The position numbers were made by a program, and so were the translations under genes. Under the pieces are notes generated by a model that searched no databases, had not been told where the DNA came from, and worked only from the letters and a program-made list of their open reading frames with translations. Shown here one piece after another: positions 36,836-45,060 of a DNA stretch of 64,000 nt. Source of the stretch: Arthrobacter sp. Bz4 (GTDB lineage Bacteria > Actinomycetota > Actinomycetes > Actinomycetales > Micrococcaceae); contig NZ_QDAE01000003.1 in assembly GCF_003075455.1 (NCBI RefSeq), forward strand, positions 62,001-126,000, written 5' to 3'. Numbering within the stretch: the first letter of the stretch is position 1; each line of letters starts with the position of its first letter.

Positions 36836-38050
36836 CTAGGAGTCCTTCGCCAGCGCGTCGTCCAGCCAGCGCCGGATGTCGGCACCATCCTGGTCCAGCA
36901 GCGGAGGCGCGGTGTGGCTTGAGTTGGTGGTCTCCTGCTCGGAGCCATCGAAGAACCGCAACGGGGGGCCGGGGAGGCTGACCTTGCCCAGCAACTGGTG
37001 CTCGACGTCGATCAGCAGGCCCTGCGACTTCACCTGCTCCCACTCGTACACCTCATCGAGGGACCGGACCTTGCCCGCCGGAATGCCGGCTTCGTTGAGC
37101 TTTGCCAGCAGGGGCTCCGACTCGTACGCGGCGAAAGCCTGTTCGATCTCGCCGATCAGCAGGTCGCGGTTACGCACACGATCACCGTTGCTGGCGAACT
37201 CGGCGCGGTCGGCGTCGAGCCCGAAGGTTGTGGCGAACTTTTGCCACAGCTTCTCGCTGCCGACGCTGATCTGGACCTTCCCGGCGTCGCAGTTGAAGAG
37301 GCCGTAGGGTGCGATGGACGGGTGGTGGTTGCCCTGCGCCTTCGGCACCTCGCCGGCGACAGTGGTCCTGGTGCCCTGGAACGCGTGGACACCGACCAGC
37401 GCGGCAAGCAGCGAGGTCCGAACCACCTGGCCCTTGCCGGTTTTTTCCCTTTCCAGCAGTGCCGCCAGGGCGCCGTACGCCCCGTACATCCCGGAGAGGA
37501 GGTCAGCGATCGGCACACCGACGCGTTGCGGGTCATCCGGGCTGGGCCCGGTGAGTGACATCAGGCCTGCCTCGCCCTGCAGGATTTGGTCGTACCCGCT
37601 CCGGCTGGATTCTGGTCCGTCGTGCCCGAACCCGGTGATGGAGAGGACGACCAGGCGGGGGTTGAGCTGGTGCATTGCTTCGGTCGAGAATCCCAGGCGG
37701 TCCAGGACACCCGGCCGGAAGTTTTCGACGACGACGTCGGCCCGTTCCAGCAGGGCGGTCAGGACCTTCTTCCCGTCGTCGCTCTTCAGATCCAGGGCGA
37801 TCGATTCCTTGTTCCGGTTACAGGACAGGAAATATGTGGCCTGCGGGTTGTCCTCGGGCCCCACGAAGGGTGGGCCCCAGCCGCGGGTGTCATCGCCGGA
37901 ACCGGGGTTCTCCACTTTGATCACGCGGGCACCAAGGTCGGCCAGCATCATTGCAGCGTGGGGTCCGGCCAGGGCGCGGCTAAGGTCCACCACGAGGGTG
38001 CCGGCGAGTGGGCCGGACCGCTCTGCGGGGCTGGTAATAACGTCGGTCAT
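36836..38050 (-). CDS. Class III (CaiB/BaiF) acyl-CoA transferase
   Basis: The 404-residue protein moves CoA between carboxylic acids through an enzyme-bound aspartyl-CoA. The family start TLVVDLSRALAGPHAAMMLA, the segment ENFRPGVLDRLGF and the catalytic-aspartate region VPIADLLSGMYGAYGALAAL are present. It lies between the MatC-like carrier gene (48 bp) and the carboxyltransferase gene (1 bp). The inferred role is activation of the imported dicarboxylate to its CoA ester. Confidence 0.9.
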   Translation of the reverse strand: MTDVITSPAERSGPLAGTLVVDLSRALAGPHAAMMLADLGARVIKVENPGSGDDTRGWGPPFVGPEDNPQATYFLSCNRNKESIALDLKSDDGKKVLTALLERADVVVENFRPGVLDRLGFSTEAMHQLNPRLVVLSITGFGHDGPESSRSGYDQILQGEAGLMSLTGPSPDDPQRVGVPIADLLSGMYGAYGALAALLEREKTGKGQVVRTSLLAALVGVHAFQGTRTTVAGEVPKAQGNHHPSIAPYGLFNCDAGKVQISVGSEKLWQKFATTFGLDADRAEFASNGDRVRNRDLLIGEIEQAFAAYESEPLLAKLNEAGIPAGKVRSLDEVYEWEQVKSQGLLIDVEHQLLGKVSLPGPPLRFFDGSEQETTNSSHTAPPLLDQDGADIRRWLDDALAKDS

Positions 38051-38098
38051 GGTGATCTTTTTCCTTTCAGTGGGGTGTCCGGTTCCGGCGTTCAGGGC

Positions 38099-39475
38099 CT
38101 AGAGCCAGCCCGGCACCACGAGGACCAGCCAGGCGACCAGCGGTCCGACGACGACGATGATGCCGCCGTAGGCGAGGATCTGCTTGTAGAAGCGGTCCCT
38201 GTCAGTGCCCTCGGGGGCGTTGGCAAGTACCAACGCACCGTTGGTGGAGAACGGGGAAACGTCAACCACGGTGGAGGCGATGGACAGGGCGGCGATGACG
38301 CCGATCGCTCCGATTTCACCGGATTCCAGGAACGGGATGGCTAGCGGAATCAGCGCGGCGAGGATCGCCGTGGAGGAGGCGAACGCGGAGACGACTGCAC
38401 CGATGTAGCAGATCAGCAGGGCAGCGAGCAACGGCATGCCGAGGCTGGCGACACCGTCGGACACGTATTCGATGGTTCCGGCTTCCTGCAGGACACCCAC
38501 AAAGGTGAGCATGCCGCAGATCAGGAGCACCGTTGACCAGCTGATTTTTTCGACCGCACCCTTTTGGGACCGTGGAGAGATCAAGGCGAGGGCGACGGCG
38601 ATGGTGATGGCAACGAAGCCGACGTCGACCTTGAAGCCCAGCGCCACGACGGCGAGGACGATCAGACCGGCGATGGTGGCGAACTGCGCGAGAGTCTGCT
38701 TGTTCTCGGTGCCGACGGCGCCGTCGCTGGCTGGCTTGGCTTTGCCCTTGAGCGAGTCGGTGCCCGACCCGGTACCGCGGAAGTCGACGTCGGCACCCGA
38801 GGCGCGAGCGCCCACGCTGGCGTGCATCCGGGCATCGGCTGCGTTTTCGACGAACTGCTCGACCCGGGCGGAGAACAGTTTCCGGCCACCGAGAACCAGG
38901 AACAGGACGACGGCGATGAGGAAGTTGAAGATGAGGCTGGAGAGGAAGAGTGCCATGGGGCTGTAGTCGAAGCCGGTGTCGGCGACAATGCCGTTGACGA
39001 TGACGCCGTAGACGGCGATGGGCGAGAAGCCGCCGGCCTGTGCGCCGTGCACCACCATCATGCCCATCAGCAGCGGGCTGATCTTGTGCTTGGCCGCGAA
39101 ACCGAGCGCGACGGGTGCCATGATTGCTACGGCTGCGGGGCCGAGCGCGCCGACGGCGGTGATGACGCCCGTGATGACGAACATGATCCACGGGATCAGG
39201 GCCACCCGGCTGCGGACAAGTTTGACCGCTCCGCTGACCAGGAGGTCGATCGTGCCGTTGTTTTGGGCGATCGCAAAGAGATAGGTGACGCCAACCAGGG
39301 TGAGGAACAGGCCGCCGGGGAAGTTGGCAATGATGTCATCGGTTTCCATGCCGAGGAAGACTGCACCCAGCAGGAAAGCGCCAACAAAGGCGAGGGCACC
39401 CATATTGACGGGCAGCAAGGTAGCGATGAGGAACATCGCTGCCAGGATGATGATTGAGAGGAGTGGGACGGACAT
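38099..39475 (-). CDS. MatC-like dicarboxylate carrier (SLC13/CitMHS-type permease)
   Basis: The 458-residue protein has about 12 membrane segments and an N-terminal half resembling MatC_N, the domain of the Rhizobium malonate carrier MatC: NFPGGLFLTLVGVTYLFAIA, ALGPAAVAIMAPVALGFAAK, VHGAQAGGFSPIAVYGVIVN. A hydrophilic central loop (about 205-265) separates the halves; the C-terminal half has the second re-entrant signature near ASTVVDVSPFSTNGALVLAN. First gene of the three-gene operon and divergent from a GntR regulator, matching the mat gene layout. Confidence 0.82.
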   Translation of the reverse strand: MSVPLLSIIILAAMFLIATLLPVNMGALAFVGAFLLGAVFLGMETDDIIANFPGGLFLTLVGVTYLFAIAQNNGTIDLLVSGAVKLVRSRVALIPWIMFVITGVITAVGALGPAAVAIMAPVALGFAAKHKISPLLMGMMVVHGAQAGGFSPIAVYGVIVNGIVADTGFDYSPMALFLSSLIFNFLIAVVLFLVLGGRKLFSARVEQFVENAADARMHASVGARASGADVDFRGTGSGTDSLKGKAKPASDGAVGTENKQTLAQFATIAGLIVLAVVALGFKVDVGFVAITIAVALALISPRSQKGAVEKISWSTVLLICGMLTFVGVLQEAGTIEYVSDGVASLGMPLLAALLICYIGAVVSAFASSTAILAALIPLAIPFLESGEIGAIGVIAALSIASTVVDVSPFSTNGALVLANAPEGTDRDRFYKQILAYGGIIVVVGPLVAWLVLVVPGWL

Positions 39476-39622
39476 AGGTCTTCTTTCGCCAGTGAAAGTG
39501 TGATGTGACGCACGTTACCGGCGCACTGGACTAGACTGTTAGACACTGATCCATTTGTCAATTGTGACCTGCTCGCCCCCTAAACTGGCATGACATCTCC
39601 CCACTGACGTTGAGGACCGCTG
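39476..39622. promoter_or_regulatory. Divergent control region of MatC-like operon and gntR
   Basis: The 147-bp gap holds the small inverted repeat TGTTAGACA (39537-39545) and the nearby palindrome TTGTCAATTGTGA (39555-39567), candidate operators for the GntR protein. No -10/-35 pair stood out. Confidence 0.3.
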
Positions 39623-40324
39623 ATGAACGCACTGCCCGACCCACGGCAGCTTGGCCGCGCACCCCGGCCACGACTCTATGAGCAGCTGGTCGAGCAGATC
39701 CTCGTCTACATCGAGGACGCCCAACTGGGGCCCGGTGATCTCCTGCCCGCTGAGCGAATCCTTGCCGAACAACTAGGAGTTTCGCGGGCGACACTGGCTC
39801 AGGCGCTGGTGGCCCTCGAAGTGCTGGGCGTAATCGATGTGCAGCACGGCACGGGGGCGGTGCTGGTGTATCGGCCGAGCTTGGCAACGGTGATCAGGAA
39901 GCTACGTGAGCATCAGACCAGGCTGCCCGAGATCACCGAAGCACGCAGCACCCTCGAGGTGAAACTGGCCGCCCTTGCCGCTTCCCGGCGGACCGCAGCA
40001 GACCTGGCGGCTATTGACGCTGCCCTTGAAGCAATGGCCACCGAGGTGACGGCGGGCGGTCGGGGCACCCAGGGTGATGAGTCGTTCCATCAGGCGGTCA
40101 CCTCCGCCGCCCACTCCCCCGTGCTGGCCCAACTGATGGCGTTCATCGCGGAGATGGTATTGGAGACCCGGATTGAGTCACTGAGTCAGCCGGGGCGGCC
40201 CGAACAGTCACTGAAGTCGCATCGGATCATCGCCGAGGCGATCCGTTCCGGGAACCCGACGGCGGCCGCGGCGGCGATGCAGTCACACATCGATCTGGTC
40301 TCTGATGTGGCTTTGCTGAAGTAG
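39623..40324 (+). CDS. GntR family regulator with FCD ligand-binding domain
   Basis: The 233-residue regulator has a winged HTH (about 12-75; LGPGDLLPAERILAEQLGVS, then RATLAQALVALEVLGVIDV) and an all-helical FCD domain (about 85-225; LPEITEARSTLEVKLAALAA, FHQAVTSAAHSPVLAQLMAF, HRIIAEAIRSGNPTAAAAAM). FCD regulators bind carboxylic acids with a metal. Divergent from the MatC-like operon, it is the likely local regulator, equivalent to MatR. Confidence 0.9.
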   Translation: MNALPDPRQLGRAPRPRLYEQLVEQILVYIEDAQLGPGDLLPAERILAEQLGVSRATLAQALVALEVLGVIDVQHGTGAVLVYRPSLATVIRKLREHQTRLPEITEARSTLEVKLAALAASRRTAADLAAIDAALEAMATEVTAGGRGTQGDESFHQAVTSAAHSPVLAQLMAFIAEMVLETRIESLSQPGRPEQSLKSHRIIAEAIRSGNPTAAAAAMQSHIDLVSDVALLK

Positions 40325-40357
40325 TGCTCCCAGCTGCCCCTTCGGATCACGGTACTC

Positions 40358-40371
40358 GTGACTTTGGGCCC
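40358..40371 (+). promoter_or_regulatory. DosR/DevR-like box upstream of usp
   Basis: GTGACTTTGGGCCC matches 11 of 14 positions of the mycobacterial consensus GGGACTWWAGTCCC. A -10-like GACAGT begins 37 bp downstream (40395-40400), before a 5' leader with GGGAGG and the usp ATG. Confidence 0.65.
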
Positions 40372-40432
40372 TATCGGGTTGTGGTGCGGTGCAGGACAGT
40401 AGGTCTCCTAACCATCGCGCTGGGAGGCCACC

Positions 40433-41296
40433 ATGGAATCGTCAAAACCGATAGCCGTTGCAACCACTGATAATGCTCGTGGTCAGGCGGCGGTGACCTG
40501 GGCAGCCGCTCGCGCCGATCGTTATGGAGTGCCGCTGATTATTCTGCACGTCGTTGACGACCGCTGGGTCACCGAGGCGATTCCCTGGACGGAGAGCCTG
40601 ATGGACAACGGGCAGAAGCTGCTGGAAACCGCGGCACAACGTGTCCGCGGGAGCACCGGCGTCGACATCACCACCAAGCTGCTGGAGGGCAGTGTCGCTG
40701 GGGCGCTCGGCGAATTCTCGGCCAACGCGTCAATGCTGGTGGTTGGCTCCGGCAGCGCCCACCTGGGTGGCACGCTCACGGATAGGGCTCTGCAGATCGC
40801 GGCAACCGCCACCTGCCCAGTCGCAGTCATTGGGGATCATGCGGGAAACGGGAAGGGAGTTGTTGTTGGCGTCGACGGTTCGGAGGAATCCACCCAGGCG
40901 GTCGCCTTTGCCGCAGCCGAAGCCGACCGGAATGGCCAGGAATTAATTGTGGTGTATTCCCTGAACACGCCGAACCATCTCCTCGACAAGGGCCTCCTTT
41001 CGCCCAGCCTCGACAAAGCCCTCGAAGAGGAGGAACAGGTCGTGTTGTCTGAAACCGTTTCGGGCGTCCGGGAGGACTACCCGGGGCTTCTCGTGCGAAA
41101 GGTGATGGTGACCGACGCCAAACCCGCGGCGGCCCTGGTTCAGACAGCAGCCGGCGCCCACCTACTTGTGATCGGGAGTCGCGGTCGGGGAGGCTTCAGG
41201 CGGCTACTGCTGGGCTCGACTGCCCACGGGGTGCTTGGTCATCTGCCCTGTCCCACGGTGATTACCCCGATTCATAAAGTTAAGCATGACGACTAG
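40433..41296 (+). CDS. Tandem-domain universal stress protein
   Basis: The 287-residue protein carries two Usp domains (about 1-138 and 141-285). The second has a complete ATP-binding motif G-x2-G-x9-G-S/T in GSRGRGGFRRLLLGST; the first (VVGSGSAHLGGTLTDRALQI) is degenerate. Two-domain ATP-binding Usps are hallmark members of the mycobacterial DosR dormancy regulon, and a DosR-like box precedes this gene. It is first in the 40-50 kb stress block. Confidence 0.92.
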   Translation: MESSKPIAVATTDNARGQAAVTWAAARADRYGVPLIILHVVDDRWVTEAIPWTESLMDNGQKLLETAAQRVRGSTGVDITTKLLEGSVAGALGEFSANASMLVVGSGSAHLGGTLTDRALQIAATATCPVAVIGDHAGNGKGVVVGVDGSEESTQAVAFAAAEADRNGQELIVVYSLNTPNHLLDKGLLSPSLDKALEEEEQVVLSETVSGVREDYPGLLVRKVMVTDAKPAAALVQTAAGAHLLVIGSRGRGGFRRLLLGSTAHGVLGHLPCPTVITPIHKVKHDD

Positions 41297-41306
41297 GCGG
41301 CTGGCA

Positions 41307-41355
41307 GCGGCCAACTCACTCGTTGAAGGGTCTTTGGGCCCTAGGAGTTGGCCGC
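41307..41355. repeat. 11-bp inverted repeat flanking the PNPOx promoter box
   Basis: GCGGCCAACTC (41307-41317) and GAGTTGGCCGC (41345-41355) are perfect inverted copies separated by 27 bp that contain the DosR-like box. It could form a terminator-like stem after usp, though no T-tract follows, or a second protein-binding site. Confidence 0.6.
41328..41341 (+). promoter_or_regulatory. DosR/DevR-like box upstream of PNPOx-like gene
   Basis: GGGTCTTTGGGCCC matches 11 of 14 consensus positions. The -10 TAGGCT (41365-41370) starts 37 bp from the box start and is followed 7 nt later by ATG 41378, so the transcript is leaderless or nearly so. Confidence 0.7.
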
Positions 41356-41377
41356 AGATCGATCTAGGCTCGGGGTC

Positions 41378-41845
41378 ATGACTACCGGCGCTGAAATACC
41401 CAGGACCACTACCCTTTCCCCTGAAGAATGCTGGGAACTCTTCCGACGAGGTTCGATCGGCCGGCTAGCAGTCTGGGCCAACGAGCAGCCCGAGATTTTC
41501 CCCATCAACTACAGAATCGACGGCGGGGATTTCATCTTTCGGACAGGCCACGGTTCCAAGTTGGCCGCCGCTTTGGGCCAGCGGGTTGCACTGGAGGCGG
41601 ACGGAGTAGACAAGGAGGGGGTTATCGCCTGGAGTGTCGTTGTTAAAGGTCCCGCGTACAGGCTGGACCGCACTCCGGAGGTGCTCAACTCTGTGGGCCG
41701 TCTGCTCGTTCCCTGGGAGGCCGGCAAGAAGGATCATTTTGTTCGAATCGTTCCCGAAAGCATCAGCGGGCGACGGTTCCGAATCGCTGCGCCGCTCGCC
41801 TGGGGCGGTCGGTTGGATGACGCTATGCGTGCTGGGCTGGAATAA
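41378..41845 (+). CDS. Pyridoxamine 5'-phosphate oxidase-like (split-barrel flavin-binding) protein
   Basis: The 155-residue protein has the single split barrel: ECWELFRRGSIGRLAVWANE, IFPINYRIDGGDFIFRTGHG and a C-terminal FRIAAPLAWGG-like end. These proteins bind FMN or F420, and their reactions vary. Homologues are part of the mycobacterial DosR regulon, matching the box upstream. ATG 41378 is chosen because it sits at the predicted transcription start; an in-frame codon at 41348 lies upstream of the -10. The stop codon falls inside a 20-bp tandem duplication. Confidence 0.83.
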   Translation: MTTGAEIPRTTTLSPEECWELFRRGSIGRLAVWANEQPEIFPINYRIDGGDFIFRTGHGSKLAAALGQRVALEADGVDKEGVIAWSVVVKGPAYRLDRTPEVLNSVGRLLVPWEAGKKDHFVRIVPESISGRRFRIAAPLAWGGRLDDAMRAGLE

Positions 41846-41871
41846 GCGCCCCTAGGCTGGAATAAGCGCCC
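41835..41871. repeat. 20-bp tandem duplication across the PNPOx stop codon
   Basis: GGCTGGAATAAGCGCCC occurs at 41835-41851 and again at 41855-41871 with the spacer CTA, so the period is 20 bp. The first copy includes the TAA stop; the second is noncoding. Confidence 0.9.
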
Positions 41872-41887
41872 ATAAGCCCGCGCTGCC

Positions 41888-44329
41888 CTACTGCCCTGTC
41901 TGGCGGTTCTGACCTGTCTGGCGTTTCGAAGCTACTCGTGACTTCTCTGCCTCGGCGATGACCTGGACTGTGCGGAGAAAAGTATCGGGGTTCAGCGAGA
42001 TTGAGTCGATCCCCTGCTCGACCAGGAACGCCGCGAAATCCTCGTGGTCGCTTGGTCCCTGTCCACAAATGCCGATCTTTATTCCCGCCGCGTGAGCTTT
42101 GTCGATGGCACGCGAGATCATCCACTTGACGGCCTCGTCTCGTTCGTCAAACAGTTGTGCCAAATGCTCCGAATCGCGGTCGACGCCAAGGACCAGTTGT
42201 GTCAGATCATTGGAACCGATCGAAAACCCGTCAAAGTGCCGGGCGAACTCCGAGGCAAGAATAACGTTTGACGGTATTTCGCACATCATGTAGATCTGCA
42301 GTCCTTCGTCCCCCCGGACCAGACCGTTCTCCGCCATTACCTCGATGACCAGCTCTGCTTCGCGGAGCGTGCGGCAGAACGGCACCATCACCAGGACGTT
42401 CGCAAAGCCAAGCTGCTCGCGGACCCGCTTGATTGCGCGGCATTCAAGCGCAAATCCTTCCCGGTAACGCTCGTCATAGTAGCGCGAGGACCCGCGGAAC
42501 CCCAGCATCGGATTCTCTTCTGCGGTCTCAAAATAGCTTCCACCAATCAGATGGGCGTACTCGTTGCTTTTGAAGTCGCTGAGCCTGACGATGACCGGGC
42601 CCGGGTAATAAGGTGCTGCGATTTTTGCGATGCCCCGTGAGAGAACGTCAACGAAGTATTCAAGCAAAGTGTCATGACCGCGGGTGAGCTGTCTGATCTG
42701 CGCCATCTCGTCGGGATCAGTCACCAATTCCGGGTGAACAAGTGCCATCGGATGGATACGAATGAGGTTGTTGATAATGAATTCCATCCGTGCCAGGCCA
42801 ACGCCTGCCGCCGGGAGCCGCCACCATTGGAAGGCAGCGGCGGGGCTGGCGATATTGACCATGACCGCGGTGTTGGTCTCCGGCAGGGCGCCGAGGTCAA
42901 CTTCCTCCACCTCAAAGGCGAGCGTTCCCTCGTACACTCCCCCATCCTCACCGCCAGCACACGAGATGGTAATCGCCGATCCATCCTCAAGCAGCGAGGT
43001 TCCGTTCCCGGTACCCACCACGGCTGGTACGCCCAATTCCCGGCTGACAATCGCCGCATGGCTGGTGGGACCGCCATGATCGGTCACGATCCCCGCCGCC
43101 CGTTTCATCACCGGTACCCAATCCGGATCGGTCATCCTGGTGACCAGAATGGCGCCGTCCCGAAACTTGTCGATGTCCTGCGCATCAAGCACAACACAGG
43201 CGTCGCCGTGTGCGATTGCCTCGCCAATGGCCGCGCCTGAGAGGAGACGCCGCCCCGACTCCCGCAGGTGATACACGTTGAACGTGGTTTCGCTGCGTTG
43301 CGCCTGAACGGTCTCCGGGCGGGCCTGGACCATGAAGAGCTCCCCGGTTGATCCGTCCTTGGCCCACTCCATATCCATCGGCCGCTCGTAATGCTCTTCC
43401 ACCGAGACAGCCCAGCGGGCCAGCGTCAGGATCTCGTGGTCGGAAAGTACAATTGACTCCCGCTCCAGATCGGTCGTTTCTATCGTCCGCGTGCGTGCGT
43501 GCCCACCGCGGCTGTACACCATTTTTCGTTCCTTGGAGCCCACCGTCTTCTCGATGATCGGAACAAAGTGGGGTGTGGCAAGCAACGGCTTGAAGACCTG
43601 GTATTTATCCGGGTTGATACTTCCCTGAACGACAGTCTCTCCCAGGCCCCAGGCTGCGCTGATCACCACGCTGCGCGGAAAACCTGACTCCGTGTCGATG
43701 GAAAACATCACCCCCGACGCACCAAGATCCGAACGCACCATCAGCTGCACGCCGATCGACAGGGCGACGCTCACATGGTCGAATCCCTTCATCTCCCGGT
43801 AGCTGATCGCCCGATCGGTGAACAACGAGGCGAAACACCGTCTGCAGGCTTCAAGGAGTTCGCGTTCTCCCGAAATGTTCAAAAACGTCTCCTGCTGACC
43901 TGCGAAGCTTGCGTCGGGGAGGTCCTCTGCCGTCGCACTGCTACGCACTGCCACCGAGGCTGACGGCCTGCCGGTCCGGGAAGACAGCGCCCGATAGTGC
44001 CCAGTGATCTCGGCGGCGATGTCTGCAGGAAATTCGCCTTCCAGTATCAATGCCCGAATGGTCTCTCCTGCTTCCCGCAACGTCGACTCGCCAGCATGAT
44101 ACCGGTTGACCGTGTCACGAATGCCGGGTTCAATGCCGTTGACGGCGATGAAGGCCCGGTAGGCCGACGCAGTAGTGGCGAAACCGTCGGGGACCCGCAC
44201 ACCCGACCCGAGGAGGGAACGCGTGAGCTCGCCGAGTGACGCGTTCTTACCTCCGACCGAAGGCACGTCAGCTATTCCCACGTCTTGCAGCCACACCACG
44301 TACACGTCTGCACTCGCTGTTGAAGTCAT
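41888..44329 (-). CDS. ppsA: Phosphoenolpyruvate synthase (pyruvate, water dikinase)
   Basis: PEP synthase converts pyruvate, ATP and water to PEP, AMP and phosphate. The 813-residue protein has the N-terminal ATP-grasp domain (about 10-340; VGGKNASLGELTRSL, AVRSSATAEDLPDASFAGQQ), the mobile phosphohistidine domain with TDHGGPTSHAAIVSRELG (about 420-440), and the PEP/pyruvate TIM barrel (about 475-795; SIGSNDLTQLVLGVDRD, GICGQGPSDH). The last residues are a duplicated RQTGQ tail. ATG 44329 lies 6 nt after a -10 hexamer below a DosR-like box. Under oxygen limitation it could serve gluconeogenic or anaplerotic flux. Confidence 0.95.
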   Translation of the reverse strand: MTSTASADVYVVWLQDVGIADVPSVGGKNASLGELTRSLLGSGVRVPDGFATTASAYRAFIAVNGIEPGIRDTVNRYHAGESTLREAGETIRALILEGEFPADIAAEITGHYRALSSRTGRPSASVAVRSSATAEDLPDASFAGQQETFLNISGERELLEACRRCFASLFTDRAISYREMKGFDHVSVALSIGVQLMVRSDLGASGVMFSIDTESGFPRSVVISAAWGLGETVVQGSINPDKYQVFKPLLATPHFVPIIEKTVGSKERKMVYSRGGHARTRTIETTDLERESIVLSDHEILTLARWAVSVEEHYERPMDMEWAKDGSTGELFMVQARPETVQAQRSETTFNVYHLRESGRRLLSGAAIGEAIAHGDACVVLDAQDIDKFRDGAILVTRMTDPDWVPVMKRAAGIVTDHGGPTSHAAIVSRELGVPAVVGTGNGTSLLEDGSAITISCAGGEDGGVYEGTLAFEVEEVDLGALPETNTAVMVNIASPAAAFQWWRLPAAGVGLARMEFIINNLIRIHPMALVHPELVTDPDEMAQIRQLTRGHDTLLEYFVDVLSRGIAKIAAPYYPGPVIVRLSDFKSNEYAHLIGGSYFETAEENPMLGFRGSSRYYDERYREGFALECRAIKRVREQLGFANVLVMVPFCRTLREAELVIEVMAENGLVRGDEGLQIYMMCEIPSNVILASEFARHFDGFSIGSNDLTQLVLGVDRDSEHLAQLFDERDEAVKWMISRAIDKAHAAGIKIGICGQGPSDHEDFAAFLVEQGIDSISLNPDTFLRTVQVIAEAEKSRVASKRQTGQNRQTGQ

Positions 44330-44364
44330 GGCTCCATCTTGGCGAGCCAGACCCGGCAGAAGCA

Positions 44365-44378
44365 GAGTCTAAAGTCCC
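44365..44378 (-). promoter_or_regulatory. DosR/DevR-like box upstream of ppsA
   Basis: On the minus strand GGGACTTTAGACTC matches 12 of 14 consensus positions, the best of the set. CAAGAT (44341-44336) starts 37 bp from the box start, and the ppsA ATG follows 6 nt later. Confidence 0.72.
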
Positions 44379-44399
44379 GCCAGCAACCCTGCCTGAATA

Positions 44400-44413
44400 G
44401 GGTCGTAAGGCCC
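44400..44413 (+). promoter_or_regulatory. DosR/DevR-like box between ppsA and the GyrI-like gene
   Basis: GGGTCGTAAGGCCC (reverse GGGCCTTACGACCC) matches 11 of 14 positions in the reverse orientation. On the plus strand CACCCT (44437-44442) begins 37 bp from the box start and ATG 44449 follows 6 nt later. The box may also act as a distal site for ppsA, 35 bp from the proximal one. Confidence 0.6.
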
Positions 44414-44448
44414 TGTCACCGCTAACTCCCGGCCGACACCCTATTGGA

Positions 44449-44919
44449 ATGAGTGACAATGCACCCCAACCCACAAAAGTTCATACCCTGGAACAACCTG
44501 TTGCAGTGGTTCGCGAGCGTGTTCCGATGGACTCGCTCACTGACTTCTTCGGTCGTGCATTCCATCGGGTAATGGCCGCGACCCAGACGCAGGGCACCAA
44601 CCCTGCCGGTCCACCCTTCGCTCTTTACCATGGGATGCCGAGCGAGACCATCGACGTGGAGGCTGGGTTCCCGATCGCAGGACACTTCGCAGAAGCCGAC
44701 GGAGTGTCGCAGTCGGTGTTACCCGAGACCGATGCCTTTGAGGCCATCCATGTTGGTCCGTTCGACACCCTTGGCCAAACCTACGAGCTCCTTCAGGCCG
44801 CAATTGAGTCGGCGGGCCTCACCCCCGCGGATATCGCCTGGGAGTCCTATTTAACTGATCCGGAGGCGGAGCCCGACCCGTCAAAGTGGATCACCAAAGT
44901 TGTCTGGCCAGTGGCCTAA
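44449..44919 (+). CDS. GyrI-like/AraC effector-binding domain protein
   Basis: The 156-residue protein is a stand-alone SOUL/GyrI-type domain: PTKVHTLEQPVAVVRERVPM, GPPFALYHGMPSETIDVEAG and AESAGL-type middle, ending AWESYLTDPEAEPDPSKWIT. Such domains bind small molecules or, in E. coli GyrI (SbmC), gyrase. No DNA-binding domain is attached. The start codon lies at the predicted transcription start of a DosR-like promoter shared with ppsA. Confidence 0.83.
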   Translation: MSDNAPQPTKVHTLEQPVAVVRERVPMDSLTDFFGRAFHRVMAATQTQGTNPAGPPFALYHGMPSETIDVEAGFPIAGHFAEADGVSQSVLPETDAFEAIHVGPFDTLGQTYELLQAAIESAGLTPADIAWESYLTDPEAEPDPSKWITKVVWPVA

Positions 44920-44949
44920 GTGGTTCCCTCCCCACCCGAGGCTCACCTC

Positions 44950-45060
44950 ATGAACGTTCTTGTTGCCTACGCGACCTGGCACGGCTCAGTAATTTTGGGC
45001 AGTGCAGCCCATCTGACCCGCCGGCTGACATCGGCCAACGATCCCGTGGAACCGTCATGA
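44950..45060 (+). pseudogene. 36-codon flavodoxin-like N-terminal remnant coupled to the ABC transporter
   Basis: The frame reads MNVLVAYATWHGS, the first strand and phosphate loop of flavodoxin-domain proteins, then loses similarity and ends at a TGA overlapping the ABC ATPase start (ATGA). It is either the remains of a deleted flavodoxin gene or a short ORF kept for translational coupling. A complete flavodoxin gene occurs at 52838. Confidence 0.45.

Noticed and set aside
36836-36981. Upstream extension of the carboxyltransferase frame into the CoA-transferase gene
   Set aside because: The 38 extra residues overlap the 3' end of a well-supported gene; ATG 36834 one base after its stop fits an operon junction.
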